From Myxococcales bacterium (GTDB taxonomy: Bacteria; Myxococcota_A; Polyangia; Polyangiales; Polyangiaceae): a stretch of DNA of 37,564 nucleotides. Of this stretch, positions 1 to 8,001 are shown one piece after another; the stretch's first letter is position 1, and every line of letters begins with the position of its first letter. The stretch spans positions 1,658 to 39,221 of the forward strand of contig JAHFDV010000006.1 of the NCBI GenBank assembly GCA_023248815.1. Reading direction: 5' to 3'. A model generated the notes under the pieces. That model did no database searches, was not told the DNA's origin, and saw only the letters and a program-made list of their open reading frames with translations. The position numbers and the translations under genes were made by a program.

Positions 1-261
1 GTCTCGCTCGCGCGCCCTCCCGTTCCGATCATCGCGTTTTCTCCCAACGAGCGAACGCGTCGCCGCATGGCGCTCTTCTGGGGCGTGATTCCGCGCGAAA
101 TGGCGCGCATCAGCGATACCGACGCACTCGTCAATTGGTGCTCGGGCGATCTCATGGCGGCGGGCCTCGCATCTCCTGGAGAACGCGTCGTTATCGTCTT
201 CGGCGCGCCGATCGGCGTGTCGGGCAGCACCAACTCGATTCGCATCCACGTCATTGGCTGA
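1..261 (+). CDS. pyk: Pyruvate kinase, C-terminal fragment
   Basis: This is the 3' end of a gene that begins before the window; frame 1 is open from base 1 and stops at TGA 259-261. The 86 visible residues match the C-terminal (alpha/beta) domain of pyruvate kinase: a PIIAFSPNERTRRRMALFWGV stretch followed by a GERVVIVFGAPIGVSGSTN-like segment, where family members carry the effector-site loop. Pyruvate kinase converts phosphoenolpyruvate and ADP to pyruvate and ATP in the cytoplasm. The catalytic barrel lies outside the window, so the integrity of the active site cannot be judged. The next gene may overlap its stop codon if a TTG start at 254 is used, but a later start is more likely. Confidence 0.9.
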   Translation, partial: VSLARPPVPIIAFSPNERTRRRMALFWGVIPREMARISDTDALVNWCSGDLMAAGLASPGERVVIVFGAPIGVSGSTNSIRIHVIG

Positions 262-376
262 GAGCTCGTCGTCCGTGAGCGACTTGGCCGCGCGTGAAGC
301 GCGCGTGAGCGATCCATTGCGGGAGACTGCGCGTGAAGTGCGCGGCGCCGACGGGGGATCCTTCGACGGCTTTCGC

Positions 377-1090
377 ATGGAGCAAAAGCTCTTCGTGTGC
401 CTCGTCGCGGTGTTCGTGTCGTGCCTGCTTCTCGGCGATGTCATCGGCGGGAAGATCATCCACACGCCGCTCGGACCGATCAGCGTCGGGATCTTGCCGT
501 TCCCCGTCACCTTCTTGCTCACGGACGTCGTGAACGATTTCTACGGACGACGCGGTGCGCGTTTTCTCACGCTCGTCGGTTTCGGCGCAGCGCTTCTCGC
601 CTGGATTGTCTTGCAGGTCTCGAATGCGCTACCGGTCGACCCCACCACGTACTTCACGCAGCCCGAGTTTCAGAAGATCTTCGGCGGTAGCGCAGTGCTC
701 TTCGTTGCGTCGATGATCGCGTATCTCATCGGGCAGTTCTTGGACATTCACGTGTTCCAATTTTGGAAAGCGCTCACGCAGTCGAAGCACCTTTGGCTCC
801 GCGCGACGGGCTCCACCGTCCTGAGTCAGATCGTCGACACGATCGCGATCAACGTCCTCTTCAATGGATATACGGCCTACTTCGCGCCTGGCTCACCGCT
901 CGCGCTGATGATGCACGAACACGGCGCAAGTGCCGTGTGGACGTGGATCTCCGCAAAGATCGGGCGCGAGTACGGCATCAAGTTGTTCGTCGCGGTCGCC
1001 CTGACGCCCGCGATCTACGCGCTTCATCACGCGATCGTGAATTGGCTCGGCCTCCGCGCGGCGCGGCATGAAGCGCGACGCGTGAAGTGA
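377..1090 (+). CDS. yhhQ: Queuosine precursor transporter, YhhQ/VUT family
   Basis: This is an inner-membrane protein of the YhhQ (VUT, formerly DUF165) family, which imports queuosine precursors for tRNA modification. About six hydrophobic segments are visible, starting with LFVCLVAVFVSCLLLGDVIGG. The family signature FPVTFLLTDVVNDFYGRRGAR is present, as is the IGQFLDIHVFQFWK segment. The frame is open from a TTG at 254, with GTGs at 275 and 305. ATG 377 gives 237 residues, close to the usual family size. The extra 41 residues upstream are low-complexity and contain CGCGTGAAG motifs like the 3' repeat, so they are probably not coding. The last residues (RHEARRVK) are encoded by the first unit of the 42-bp tandem repeat, so the C-terminus may have been rewritten by the repeat. 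The family call is firm; the start is uncertain. Confidence 0.85.
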   Translation: MEQKLFVCLVAVFVSCLLLGDVIGGKIIHTPLGPISVGILPFPVTFLLTDVVNDFYGRRGARFLTLVGFGAALLAWIVLQVSNALPVDPTTYFTQPEFQKIFGGSAVLFVASMIAYLIGQFLDIHVFQFWKALTQSKHLWLRATGSTVLSQIVDTIAINVLFNGYTAYFAPGSPLALMMHEHGASAVWTWISAKIGREYGIKLFVAVALTPAIYALHHAIVNWLGLRAARHEARRVK

Positions 1091-1256
1091 AGAGGGCGCG
1101 GCGCGCCACGAAGCGCGACGCGTGAAGTGAAGAGGGCGTGCGGCGCGCCATGAAGCACGACGCGTGAAGTGAAGAGGGCGTGCGGCGCGGCATGAAGCGC
1201 GACGCGTGAAGTGAAGAGAGCGTGCGGCGCGCCATGAAGCGCGACGCGTGAAGTGA
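1067..1256. repeat. Five-copy 42-bp tandem repeat between convergent genes
   Basis: Units begin with CATGAAG (CACGAAG in unit 2) at 1067, 1107, 1149, 1191 and 1233. The first spacing is 40 bp and the others are 42 bp; the last unit is truncated after about 24 bp. Each unit contains ACGCGTGAAGTGA, and most contain GGCGCGCC or a one-base variant. Copies differ by only a few substitutions. The array starts inside the 3' end of the transporter gene and ends four bases before the topA stop. Frequent TGA codons mean the array is not an extended coding repeat on the plus strand. Confidence 0.92.
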
Positions 1257-1259
1257 CGG

Positions 1260-4142
1260 TCAGACGTCCGTAGCGGCGTCGTCGCCCTTGGGGGCCTTCT
1301 TCGCCGTGTTCTTTTTGTCCGGGCTTTTCTTGGCGGGGCTCTTCGAAGCCGTTTTCGCTTTGGCTTTGGGGGCCTCGGAGTCGCTCGCAGCCTTCTTGCT
1401 CTTCGTCGCGGCTTTCTTGGCAGCCTTGGGCGCTGTGCTTTTCGCCGAAGCTCCCGTGCCCGTGTTGTCGCTTGCTGGAGCCGACTTCGCCTTGGCGCCG
1501 AAGCGTCCGCGGCCCTTTTTCTTCTTCGAGGGACCCATCGCTTCACGTGCGCGGATGAGCTCCATTGCTTGGTCGAGTGTGAGCTCTTCGATCGGCGTTC
1601 CTCGCGGCAACGTCGCGTTGGTCTCGCCGTCGGTCACGTACATGCCGTACTTGCCGTCGAACACCTTGAGTGACGCGAGGCCGCCTTCGCGCGCGAACTC
1701 TTTCAGCGGCGTGCGGACGACCGCTTCTTTGCCGCGGCGCATCTTCGGCTGCTTCAAGATCTCCACGGCTTTTTCCATCGTGAGAACGGCTGCGTCGCGC
1801 CACGAAGGGACATTGCGCGTGTCGGTGGCGCGAAGATACGTGCCGTAGCGGCCGAGGTTCACGGTGACGGGAACGCCCGTTTCGGGATGAGGGCCGAGCT
1901 CGATGGGGAAGCGAAGAAGTGTGAGGACATCCTCGGGGTTCACTCCCTTCTTCGGATCGAGATCGGCGGGGAGCGAGAAGCGCTTCGGCTTCTCTTCTGC
2001 CGCTACTTCGGCTTCGGTCTGCGCGAGCTCGAGGTAGTTGCCGAAGCGGCCCGAGCGCAAGAACACGTCGCGCCCGCTCACCGGATCTTTGGCGACGGCG
2101 ACGGGTCCCATCTTCTTTCGCTCGAGGAGCTCGAGCACGTGGGCGACATCGAGGTCGGCGGGCAGGGTGTCTTCGGGAATCGAGACGGTGTTCTCTTTTC
2201 CGCCTTCGCCTCTTTGAACGAAGGTCCCGTAGCGGCCGACGCGCACGACGAGCATGTCGCCATTTTCGTCTTTGCCGAGCTCGATGGCGGGGAACGCGAT
2301 GTTGGGCGTCTCCGTTTCGACCTGGGAAACGAGTCCCTTGTGATCCGCGGTGCCTTTGTAAAATTCCGAAAGGTGGTGCGCGTAGTCGCTCGTCCCGTCG
2401 GCGATGCCGTCGAGATCGTCTTCCATCTTTGCCGTGAACTTCACGTCCACGAGCTCCGAGAAGTGCTTCTCGAGCAGCTCCGTGACTGCGAATGCCGTGA
2501 ACGTCGGCACGAGCTCGTTGCCGTGCTTGAAGACGTAACCGCGGTCTTGGACGGTGCTGATGATCGAGGCGTACGTACTCGGACGACCCACGCCGACTTC
2601 TTCGAGTCTGCGCACGAGCGTCGCTTCCGTGAGGCGCGCTGGCGGCTTCGTCTTGTGCTCCATCGGCTTCACTTCCGTCGGCGTGAGCTCCATTCCCTCT
2701 TTGAGCGAAGTCGGAAGGAGCGACTCCTGCCCGCCGAGCTCTGCTTCGGGATCATCCGAGCCTTCGACATACGCGCGGAGGTAACCGGGAAACGTGATCT
2801 GCTTGCCGCTCGCCGAAAAACGAAGTGCGCCTTCGTTGCTTTGAACTTCGACTTGCACCGACGTGCGCTCGACGCGCGCGGGCACCATCTGACACGCAAT
2901 CGTGCGCTTCCAGATGAGCTCGTAGAGACGGAACGCGTCGGGGTCGAGGAGCTTGCGAACGTCTTCTGGGCGACGTGAGAGATCCGTCGGACGGATCGCT
3001 TCGTGCGCTTCTTGCGCGTTCTTCGACTTGTTCTTGTAACGCGCGGCTTCTTTCGGAAGGTATTCCTTGCCGTAGAGATCGGCGATGACGACGCGTGCTT
3101 GATCGAGGGCGCGCTCGGAAAGCGTGAGGCTGTCCGTACGCATGTAGGTGATGAGACCCGTGCGTTCACCGCCGCCGAGCTCGACACCTTCGTAGAGGCC
3201 TTGCGCGATCTGCATCGTGCGTTTCGACGTGAAACGCAGTTTGCGGTTCGCTTCCTGCTGCAGCGTCGACGTCATGAAGGGGACAGGAGGACGCTCGACT
3301 TCGGGGCGGCCTTCGACCTTGATGACTTTCCACGGGCGAGCCCTGAGAGACGTGTCGGCGAGATTGGTCGCGTGCGGGCCGTCGAGAACGACGACGTCTT
3401 TGTCGGCGAGCTCGCCCGTCGTCGAGTCGAAGTTCTTGCCGCTGGCAATGCGCTTGTCGGCGAGAGCTTGGAGGCGCGCCTTGAACGCGGGCTCCTTCGC
3501 CGTCGTGTTGAGCTCGGCTTCGAGGTCCCAATAGGTGGCGCTGCGAAAGGCTCGGCGTTCGCGTTCGCGCTCGACGAGGAGCTTCACGGCGACGCTCTGC
3601 ACGCGGCCAGCCGAGAGCTTCGGCGCGACCTTCTTCCAGAGCACCGGAGATAAGGTGTACCCGTAGAGGCGATCGAGAACGCGACGCGCTTCTTGGGCGC
3701 GAACGAGGTTCTCGTTGAGCTCGCGCGGAGACTCGACGGCGGCTCGGATCGCTTCTGGCGTCACTTCGTGGAACACGATGCGTTGGACGCGCGTCTTTTT
3801 GCTGGGCTTCAGCACCTGCACGATGTGCCAGCTGATGCTCTCTCCTTCGCGATCCTCGTCGGTTGCGAGCAGGATTTCGTCCGCGTCTTTCGCGGCTTTG
3901 CGGAGGACGTCGACGTGGCGCTTCTTGTTGTCCGGGACGATATAGAGGGGCTCGAAGTTCTCGTCGACGTTCACGCCGAGCTTCGCCCACTTGATCTTCT
4001 TGTACTCGTTCGGAATTTCGTCGGCACGCTCGGGCAAGTCGCGGACGTGCCCGAAGCTCGCCAGCACGTTGTACTTACCGCCGAGGTATCCCGCGATCGT
4101 TTTGGCCTTCGCCGGCGACTCTACGATGACGAGCGCGGTCAT
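1260..4142 (-). CDS. topA: DNA topoisomerase I
   Basis: This is a type IA topoisomerase that relaxes negative supercoils. The protein has 960 residues. The TOPRIM domain is N-terminal, with ALVIVESPAKAKTI at 3-16 and the acidic triad D95, D97 and E99 in TDEDREGE. The catalytic tyrosine is Y333 in GLITYMRTDS. No tetracysteine zinc fingers are seen. Instead the C-terminal part carries several Topo C-terminal repeats (VGRYGTFVQRGE, LGRYGTYLRA, DGKYGMYVTDGE), as in actinobacterial TopA. The last about 90 residues are Lys/Ala/Ser-rich and histone H1-like, probably a DNA-binding tail. ATG at 4142 is preceded by a G-run (GGGGGG) that may act as the ribosome-binding site. The gene is convergent with the transporter across the 42-bp repeat. 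Confidence 0.97.
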   Translation of the reverse strand: MTALVIVESPAKAKTIAGYLGGKYNVLASFGHVRDLPERADEIPNEYKKIKWAKLGVNVDENFEPLYIVPDNKKRHVDVLRKAAKDADEILLATDEDREGESISWHIVQVLKPSKKTRVQRIVFHEVTPEAIRAAVESPRELNENLVRAQEARRVLDRLYGYTLSPVLWKKVAPKLSAGRVQSVAVKLLVERERERRAFRSATYWDLEAELNTTAKEPAFKARLQALADKRIASGKNFDSTTGELADKDVVVLDGPHATNLADTSLRARPWKVIKVEGRPEVERPPVPFMTSTLQQEANRKLRFTSKRTMQIAQGLYEGVELGGGERTGLITYMRTDSLTLSERALDQARVVIADLYGKEYLPKEAARYKNKSKNAQEAHEAIRPTDLSRRPEDVRKLLDPDAFRLYELIWKRTIACQMVPARVERTSVQVEVQSNEGALRFSASGKQITFPGYLRAYVEGSDDPEAELGGQESLLPTSLKEGMELTPTEVKPMEHKTKPPARLTEATLVRRLEEVGVGRPSTYASIISTVQDRGYVFKHGNELVPTFTAFAVTELLEKHFSELVDVKFTAKMEDDLDGIADGTSDYAHHLSEFYKGTADHKGLVSQVETETPNIAFPAIELGKDENGDMLVVRVGRYGTFVQRGEGGKENTVSIPEDTLPADLDVAHVLELLERKKMGPVAVAKDPVSGRDVFLRSGRFGNYLELAQTEAEVAAEEKPKRFSLPADLDPKKGVNPEDVLTLLRFPIELGPHPETGVPVTVNLGRYGTYLRATDTRNVPSWRDAAVLTMEKAVEILKQPKMRRGKEAVVRTPLKEFAREGGLASLKVFDGKYGMYVTDGETNATLPRGTPIEELTLDQAMELIRAREAMGPSKKKKGRGRFGAKAKSAPASDNTGTGASAKSTAPKAAKKAATKSKKAASDSEAPKAKAKTASKSPAKKSPDKKNTAKKAPKGDDAATDV

Positions 4143-4187
4143 TTTCGTCCCCCCAACCCACCGCGCGACGACTTCTTCATATGATTG

Positions 4188-5249
4188 CTACGACCTCCGA
4201 AAGTGCTGAAACGGCGCCTCCACTAGCACGCCCTCCAAGGTCAGCGTCAATAGCGCGGAAGCGAGGGCAGTAGGAGATGTTTGTAATTTCAATGCGATAG
4301 CGTCGATGGAAAGTGGCTCCGAGCCGAGGATCGCGAGGAGGGCACGCTCCTCTTCGGACAGTTTGGCGAAGACGGCGGGGGAAACCGGCCGTTCGCGAGG
4401 CGGGGCGTCTTCTGGCCCCTTGGGAGGTTTTTGCGCGCGCTTACTTTGCGGGCGCGTCGCCTCCTCTTGAACCGGGCCTTCTTCGGGGAGTGGATCTTCT
4501 TCGGGCAGGTTCGCGAAGAGATCCTTCTGACCGATGGCCGTCAGTATTTCCTTCGCCGAGGCATCGGCAGATCGGAGGAGCGGAAGGGCCCCTCGCCTGA
4601 GTAGCAAATTGCAACCCCCGTGAATGGCGTCCCACGGCGAGCCCGGTACGACGAACAGGGGACGCCGCGCGTCTTCGGCCGCCCGCGCGGTAATGAGCGA
4701 TCCGGACTGCACCTTCGCCTGCACGACGACGACCGCATCGGCGAGCAGCACGAGCGCAAGGTTCCGGATGCGCGCGAGCTTGGGATGATAACCGTCTTCG
4801 TCGGGAGCGAGCGCGATGTGCCCGCAGCCGGGTGCCATCGCAATCCGGGCGAAGAGCTCCTCGTTCTCTTGCGGGTAGGTCACGTTCAACCCCGATGGCC
4901 GGAGGACGAACGTGGTGCCTCCGACGCGAAGCGCGCCCTCGTGTGCAGCCGTATCGATCCCCTTTGCGCCTCCGGACCCAACGACGACCCCTGCGCTTGC
5001 GAGCTTCGAGGCCAGACGAAGTGCGAACGCCATTCCCTCATCTGTCGCTTGGCGCGCGCCGACGATCGCGACGAAGGGGGAAAACGCTTCCTTCAAATCT
5101 CCCCTCGTCCGCACCTCGCGGTTGAGGCCGCGAAGGCGCCTTTCGATGGTTTCGGTCTTCGCCACGCGACCGGCTTCGCAAGAAGCGTGCGCCCGAAAGG
5201 TCCACGAAACCGAGGTCGAATGACACTTCGCGCGTGACCGCGCCTTCAC
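4188..5249 (-). CDS. dprA: DNA-processing protein DprA (Smf)
   Basis: DprA binds incoming single-stranded DNA and loads RecA during natural transformation. The Rossmann-like core is clear: VAIVGARQATDEG, then GSGGAKGIDTAAHEGAL, PSGLNVTYPQENEELF, SGSLITARAAEDARRPLFVV and PGSPWDAIHGGCNLLLRRGA. A Pro/Glu-rich linker (about residues 250-295) leads to a C-terminal winged-helix-like domain (ERALLAILGSEPLSIDAIA). The N-terminal SAM-like domain of long DprA proteins is missing. The longest frame starts at GTG 5249, but its first about 28 residues look unlike the family; GTG 5165 (VAKTETIERR) is a good alternative start. The gene lies upstream of topA on the same strand, 45 nt away, so the two may be co-transcribed. 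Confidence 0.93.
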   Translation of the reverse strand: MKARSRAKCHSTSVSWTFRAHASCEAGRVAKTETIERRLRGLNREVRTRGDLKEAFSPFVAIVGARQATDEGMAFALRLASKLASAGVVVGSGGAKGIDTAAHEGALRVGGTTFVLRPSGLNVTYPQENEELFARIAMAPGCGHIALAPDEDGYHPKLARIRNLALVLLADAVVVVQAKVQSGSLITARAAEDARRPLFVVPGSPWDAIHGGCNLLLRRGALPLLRSADASAKEILTAIGQKDLFANLPEEDPLPEEGPVQEEATRPQSKRAQKPPKGPEDAPPRERPVSPAVFAKLSEEERALLAILGSEPLSIDAIALKLQTSPTALASALLTLTLEGVLVEAPFQHFRRS

Positions 5250-5291
5250 GAAGCTGACCGCGGCCAGCGAGGTTTCAGGCTCTTCTTCGAA

Positions 5292-5648
5292 TCACCGCTT
5301 CTTGCCGGCCTGCATGAGGAACGCGAACGCGTCGCCGACTTCGCTCCACGTGCTCACCATCGCGGTCACGACTTTCTCTCCATGTGCCGTGACTTCGTAG
5401 ACGCGCCGCGCATGGCCGAGCGAGCCATCCGCCCACTCCGTCTTCACTTTTCCTTCTTCTCGGAGTCGTCCGAGGAGCTGATAAACCGTGCCGCGGCTGA
5501 TCGAGAGGCCGAGCTGATTCAGTGAGTCGACGATGTCGAGCCCATAGGTTGGCTCCTTTTGAAGAAGGAGCAGCACCGCGAACTCGAGCGTTCCCTTGTT
5601 GAGCTGCGCGCGCCAGGAGCCGATGTCTCTCGCGATGTTGGCCTGCAT
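5292..5648 (-). CDS. PadR-family transcriptional regulator
   Basis: This 118-residue protein is a PadR-type winged-helix regulator. The pattern LEFAVLLLLQKEPTYGLDIVDSLN, followed by ISRGTVYQLLGRLREEGKVKTEW and a GHARRVYEVTAHGEK wing, is typical, with a short C-terminal dimerisation helix. PadR proteins usually repress their own promoter and a nearby efflux or stress gene. No transporter is adjacent here, so the target is unknown. ATG 5648 is the start. A sigma70-like promoter (TTGACG, 16 bp, TACATA) lies just upstream. The dprA start is about 40 nt downstream, so PadR and dprA could share a transcript. Confidence 0.93.
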   Translation of the reverse strand: MQANIARDIGSWRAQLNKGTLEFAVLLLLQKEPTYGLDIVDSLNQLGLSISRGTVYQLLGRLREEGKVKTEWADGSLGHARRVYEVTAHGEKVVTAMVSTWSEVGDAFAFLMQAGKKR

Positions 5649-5655
5649 AGCAGGA

Positions 5656-5683
5656 TATGTAGCGATAATAGAGTGGGCGTCAA
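5656..5683 (-). promoter_or_regulatory. Predicted sigma70-type promoter of the PadR gene
   Basis: On the minus strand TTGACG (5683-5678) is followed after 16 bp by TACATA (5661-5656), 7 nt before the PadR start. This is the best consensus-like promoter in the window. Partial dyad symmetry around TATCGCTACATA could be an autoregulatory operator, but this is speculative. Confidence 0.5.
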
Positions 5684-5738
5684 GACGCTCGCGAGAAGGT
5701 CCCGCGGCGTGGCCGCCCAGGCGGAGCAGCGCGTTGCC

Positions 5739-6725
5739 TCAGTCGCACGAGACGCTGAGCTCGCCACTTTGCATGACGAGCTTGCAGCGCGAGAGCGCAT
5801 CCATTCCGAGAACACCGTCACGAGGACATCCCGGATCCCCCGCGCCGCCGATGAGGTCCAGATCCAAAAGCCACTTCCAGGCACCCACGCGAACTTCGAT
5901 GTCGTCGACGGTCTTCGCTTTGGCTTCGCCCGTGGCGACGGTCGCTTTGCGCGAGCTCGTCACGAGGGGAAGGAGCGTCTTTCCTTTCGGGCCGTCCTTG
6001 AAGAGATCGCTGCGATCAGAACCGCTGTCGACGAGGAGCCGCACGAGACTCGGCATGCCGCCGGCCTGTCCGATCATCGCCGAAAGGCCGTAGAGCTTCC
6101 CGCCCGACTCGTCTTTGCACAGCTCTTCCGCGAGGACGACGTTGTCCTTCGATTCACCGGTCGCGCTCTTCGTGCGAAGGACGACGTTCTCTCGAAAATC
6201 GATTTCGACGCGTTCTCCAGAACCTGCGAGAAGCGAGGGCGAGACGATCGCTCCGACACCGACTTCGTGGAGCGACTTCGGAAGATCTGCCGCGAAGAGA
6301 TCCCCTTTCTCGTCGTGCGAGAACCCTTCGATGCGGATCGGGGCACGCACTTTTTCGAGTCGAAAAATCTTGCCGTTGTGATCGACGGCATCGTTGCCCC
6401 CGGTCGATTCGACCTTCGCGTTGATTGTCGCGAGGAAGCGCTTCGAAAGGAGATGCGCCGTCGCGCCCGTATCGAAGAGGGCGAGGGTCGTCTTGCCTTT
6501 CACCTTCACCGTCACGAGCGGAAGCCCCGCACGCGGCAGCTTCGTCAAGGTCGCGCGATCCGCAGGCGGGGCGGGGATCGCCGCCGTTCCGGTCGTCTTC
6601 GGAGTACTTTTGATCGAACGCGCGGGACGCTTAGGTGGCGGAGACTGGCCGCAAGCGCTCGCCGTGCTCGTGAGAATGGCCAAGAGGAGTGCACTCGCAA
6701 CGGCGCGATGCCCTCCGCATTTCAT
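5739..6725 (-). CDS. Exported retropepsin-like aspartyl protease, two lobes
   Basis: This is a predicted exported protein of 328 residues. A hydrophobic N-terminal segment (ASALLLAILTSTASAC) may be a lipoprotein signal, although the lipobox is weak. Two aspartic-protease motifs are present, ALFDTGATAHLL and, about 150 residues later, LLVDSGSDRSDL. Each is followed by the usual closing segment: GVGAIVSPSLLAGSGERVEIDF in the first lobe and DGVLGMDALSRCKLVM in the second. This suggests tandem retropepsin-like lobes that could form one active site inside a single chain, as in pepsin; the fold pairing is an inference. The start ATG at 6725 has GAGGGG nine nt upstream; upstream in-frame starts at 6731, 6746 and 6749 are possible. 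The substrate is unknown. Confidence 0.75.
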   Translation of the reverse strand: MKCGGHRAVASALLLAILTSTASACGQSPPPKRPARSIKSTPKTTGTAAIPAPPADRATLTKLPRAGLPLVTVKVKGKTTLALFDTGATAHLLSKRFLATINAKVESTGGNDAVDHNGKIFRLEKVRAPIRIEGFSHDEKGDLFAADLPKSLHEVGVGAIVSPSLLAGSGERVEIDFRENVVLRTKSATGESKDNVVLAEELCKDESGGKLYGLSAMIGQAGGMPSLVRLLVDSGSDRSDLFKDGPKGKTLLPLVTSSRKATVATGEAKAKTVDDIEVRVGAWKWLLDLDLIGGAGDPGCPRDGVLGMDALSRCKLVMQSGELSVSCD

Positions 6726-6783
6726 CCGCATGGACCCCTCGTGCATCACCTGTGTATCGTACTGCCAATGTGGGCGCTCGTGC

Positions 6784-6789
6784 TAACGT
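6784..6789 (+). promoter_or_regulatory. -10-like TAACGT before a lipoprotein gene
   Basis: TAACGT (within GCTAACGT) ends 10 nt before ATG 6800, with no Shine-Dalgarno sequence between. The same GCTAACGT octamer precedes GTG 13902. It fits a TANNNT -10 element of a leaderless or near-leaderless transcript. Confidence 0.4.
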
Positions 6790-6799
6790 ACCCGGACGA

Positions 6800-7873
6800 A
6801 TGCGCGCGCGAAGTTCCCTTCGTAATTTCCTCATCCCCCTCCTCCTCGCAGGCAGCGCCGTTGCCTTTGCCGCGTGTCAGGGCTCCACCGGAACCGATGC
6901 CGACGAGTCGGGCGTTTCGAGTGACGGCGGCAAGCGTGATGGTGCGCGCGACGGCGGAAGCGGCGCACTCCAGCTGGTCGTCACGGTGGACTGGGAAGGG
7001 CGCGACCTTCTCGACGAAAATCTCCGCGCGATGGAAGAGCTCGAACGGCGATTTCCAGACGTGCGCATCACGCACTTTCTCAATGCGGCGTACTTCACGA
7101 AAATCGGGGCCGTCAAAAGCCAAGTGGCGACGCAAATCCGACGCGTCGTGCGGACGACCGACGATCGCGGGCTCCACATTCACGGCTGGAAGCGCCTTTT
7201 CGAAGCGTCTGGCGTGACGTTCCGCGACGACCCCACGTTCTGGGGAAGGCCTGGGCTCTCGAACGACTGCAACGACGACTGCGGCCACGAGGTTCCGATC
7301 AGCGCGTACACGGCCGACGAGCTCACGAAGGTGATTCGCTTCAGCGTGAGCACGCTTTCGCAAAATGGCTTTGGCCGTGCGCAGAGCTTTCGTGCAGGTG
7401 GCTGGATGGCCGCACCGAACGTTCGCGAAGCACTCGTGCACGAGAGCATCCTCTGGGAGCACTCGGCAGTGCCGCCGAAGTTCTTGAAGAGCGAGATCAG
7501 CACGATGGCGCTCTATGGTTGGGTCGATGATCTCTGGGGAGATACCGACGAGCTCTCGCAGCCTTACGCGCTCGAAGTTCAAACGGCGAGCAAAGCGAAG
7601 GCCTCGATCACCGAGATTCCGGACAACGGCGCGCTTGCCGATTACATGTACGCCTCCGAGATGACGGACGTCTTCGATGCGAACAAGGAAGCGTTCCTGC
7701 GCGACCGTTCGAAGAATGTCGTCGTGAGCATCGGCTTCCACCAGGAGACTGCGGGCAAGTACGTATCGCGCGTCGAAGAAGCGCTCACGCACATCTATGA
7801 AGCGGCGACCCGCGAGCATCTTCCCCTCGTGAGCGTCACGTCCAAAGAGATCGGCGAGCGCACGCTGCGTTGA
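6800..7873 (+). CDS. Lipoprotein related to polysaccharide deacetylases
   Basis: This 357-residue protein has a lipoprotein signal (FLIPLLLAGSAVAFAAC) followed by an Asp/Gly/Ser-rich linker. The body resembles a NodB-type polysaccharide deacetylase fold: TVDWEGRDLLDEN at the first strand (catalytic-Asp position), GLHIHGWKRL (a His-x-His metal motif), SFRAGGWMAAPNV (like the SFRAP motif) and a late VVSIGFHQET with a His. Such enzymes remove acetyl groups from cell-wall or surface polysaccharides. The similarity is by motif only, and the spacing differs from classical NodB, so the activity is unproven. ATG 6800 is chosen because the signal peptide starts there; the longer frame from 6689 is not signal-like. 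The gene is divergent from the aspartyl-protease gene across 74 nt. Confidence 0.72.
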   Translation: MRARSSLRNFLIPLLLAGSAVAFAACQGSTGTDADESGVSSDGGKRDGARDGGSGALQLVVTVDWEGRDLLDENLRAMEELERRFPDVRITHFLNAAYFTKIGAVKSQVATQIRRVVRTTDDRGLHIHGWKRLFEASGVTFRDDPTFWGRPGLSNDCNDDCGHEVPISAYTADELTKVIRFSVSTLSQNGFGRAQSFRAGGWMAAPNVREALVHESILWEHSAVPPKFLKSEISTMALYGWVDDLWGDTDELSQPYALEVQTASKAKASITEIPDNGALADYMYASEMTDVFDANKEAFLRDRSKNVVVSIGFHQETAGKYVSRVEEALTHIYEAATREHLPLVSVTSKEIGERTLR

Positions 7874-7950
7874 GGCTGTGCGTTGGTCGCACCGAGCCTT
7901 TCGCGCCTAAGTGAGCCGTCGAGGCTTCTCCGCGATCGCACAAAAGCAAA

Positions 7951-7987
7951 CAGGCGAACCATCGAGGGCTCGCCCGTTCGATTTTTA
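7951..7987. terminator. Candidate bidirectional terminator
   Basis: GGCGA at 7953-7957 pairs with TCGCC at 7970-7974, with two further C-G pairs inside a mismatch. TTTTT follows at 7982-7986 on the plus strand, and a T-rich stretch follows on the minus strand. It lies between the ends of two convergent genes (7873 and 8002). The stem is short, so support is moderate. Confidence 0.4.
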
Positions 7988-8001
7988 CGCTCGAAAAAGC
8001 G

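Noticed and set aside
1087-1250. GTGAAGTGAA in the 42-bp repeat as regulator boxes like that at 8951
   Set aside because: Spacing is 5 bp, not 10, and the array lies at convergent gene ends, where a promoter box makes little sense.
1067-1256. CRISPR-like array
   Set aside because: The units follow each other directly with no unique spacers, and no cas genes are nearby. It is a plain tandem repeat.
893-1546. Antisense open frame across the repeat with repeated LHFTRRASW-like segments
   Set aside because: It is produced by the 42-bp repeat read on the minus strand and overlaps the real transporter and topA genes. It has no start signal.
5038-5226. Frameshifted N-terminus for dprA in another frame (MSFDLGFVDLSG)
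   Set aside because: It stops being protein-like after about 20 residues and does not resemble the DprA N-terminus. A later GTG start at 5165 explains the gene without a frameshift.
5559-7217. 552-aa open frame on the plus strand
   Set aside because: It overlaps the aspartyl protease and deacetylase genes on both strands and has an Arg-rich, low-information composition typical of shadow frames in GC-rich DNA.
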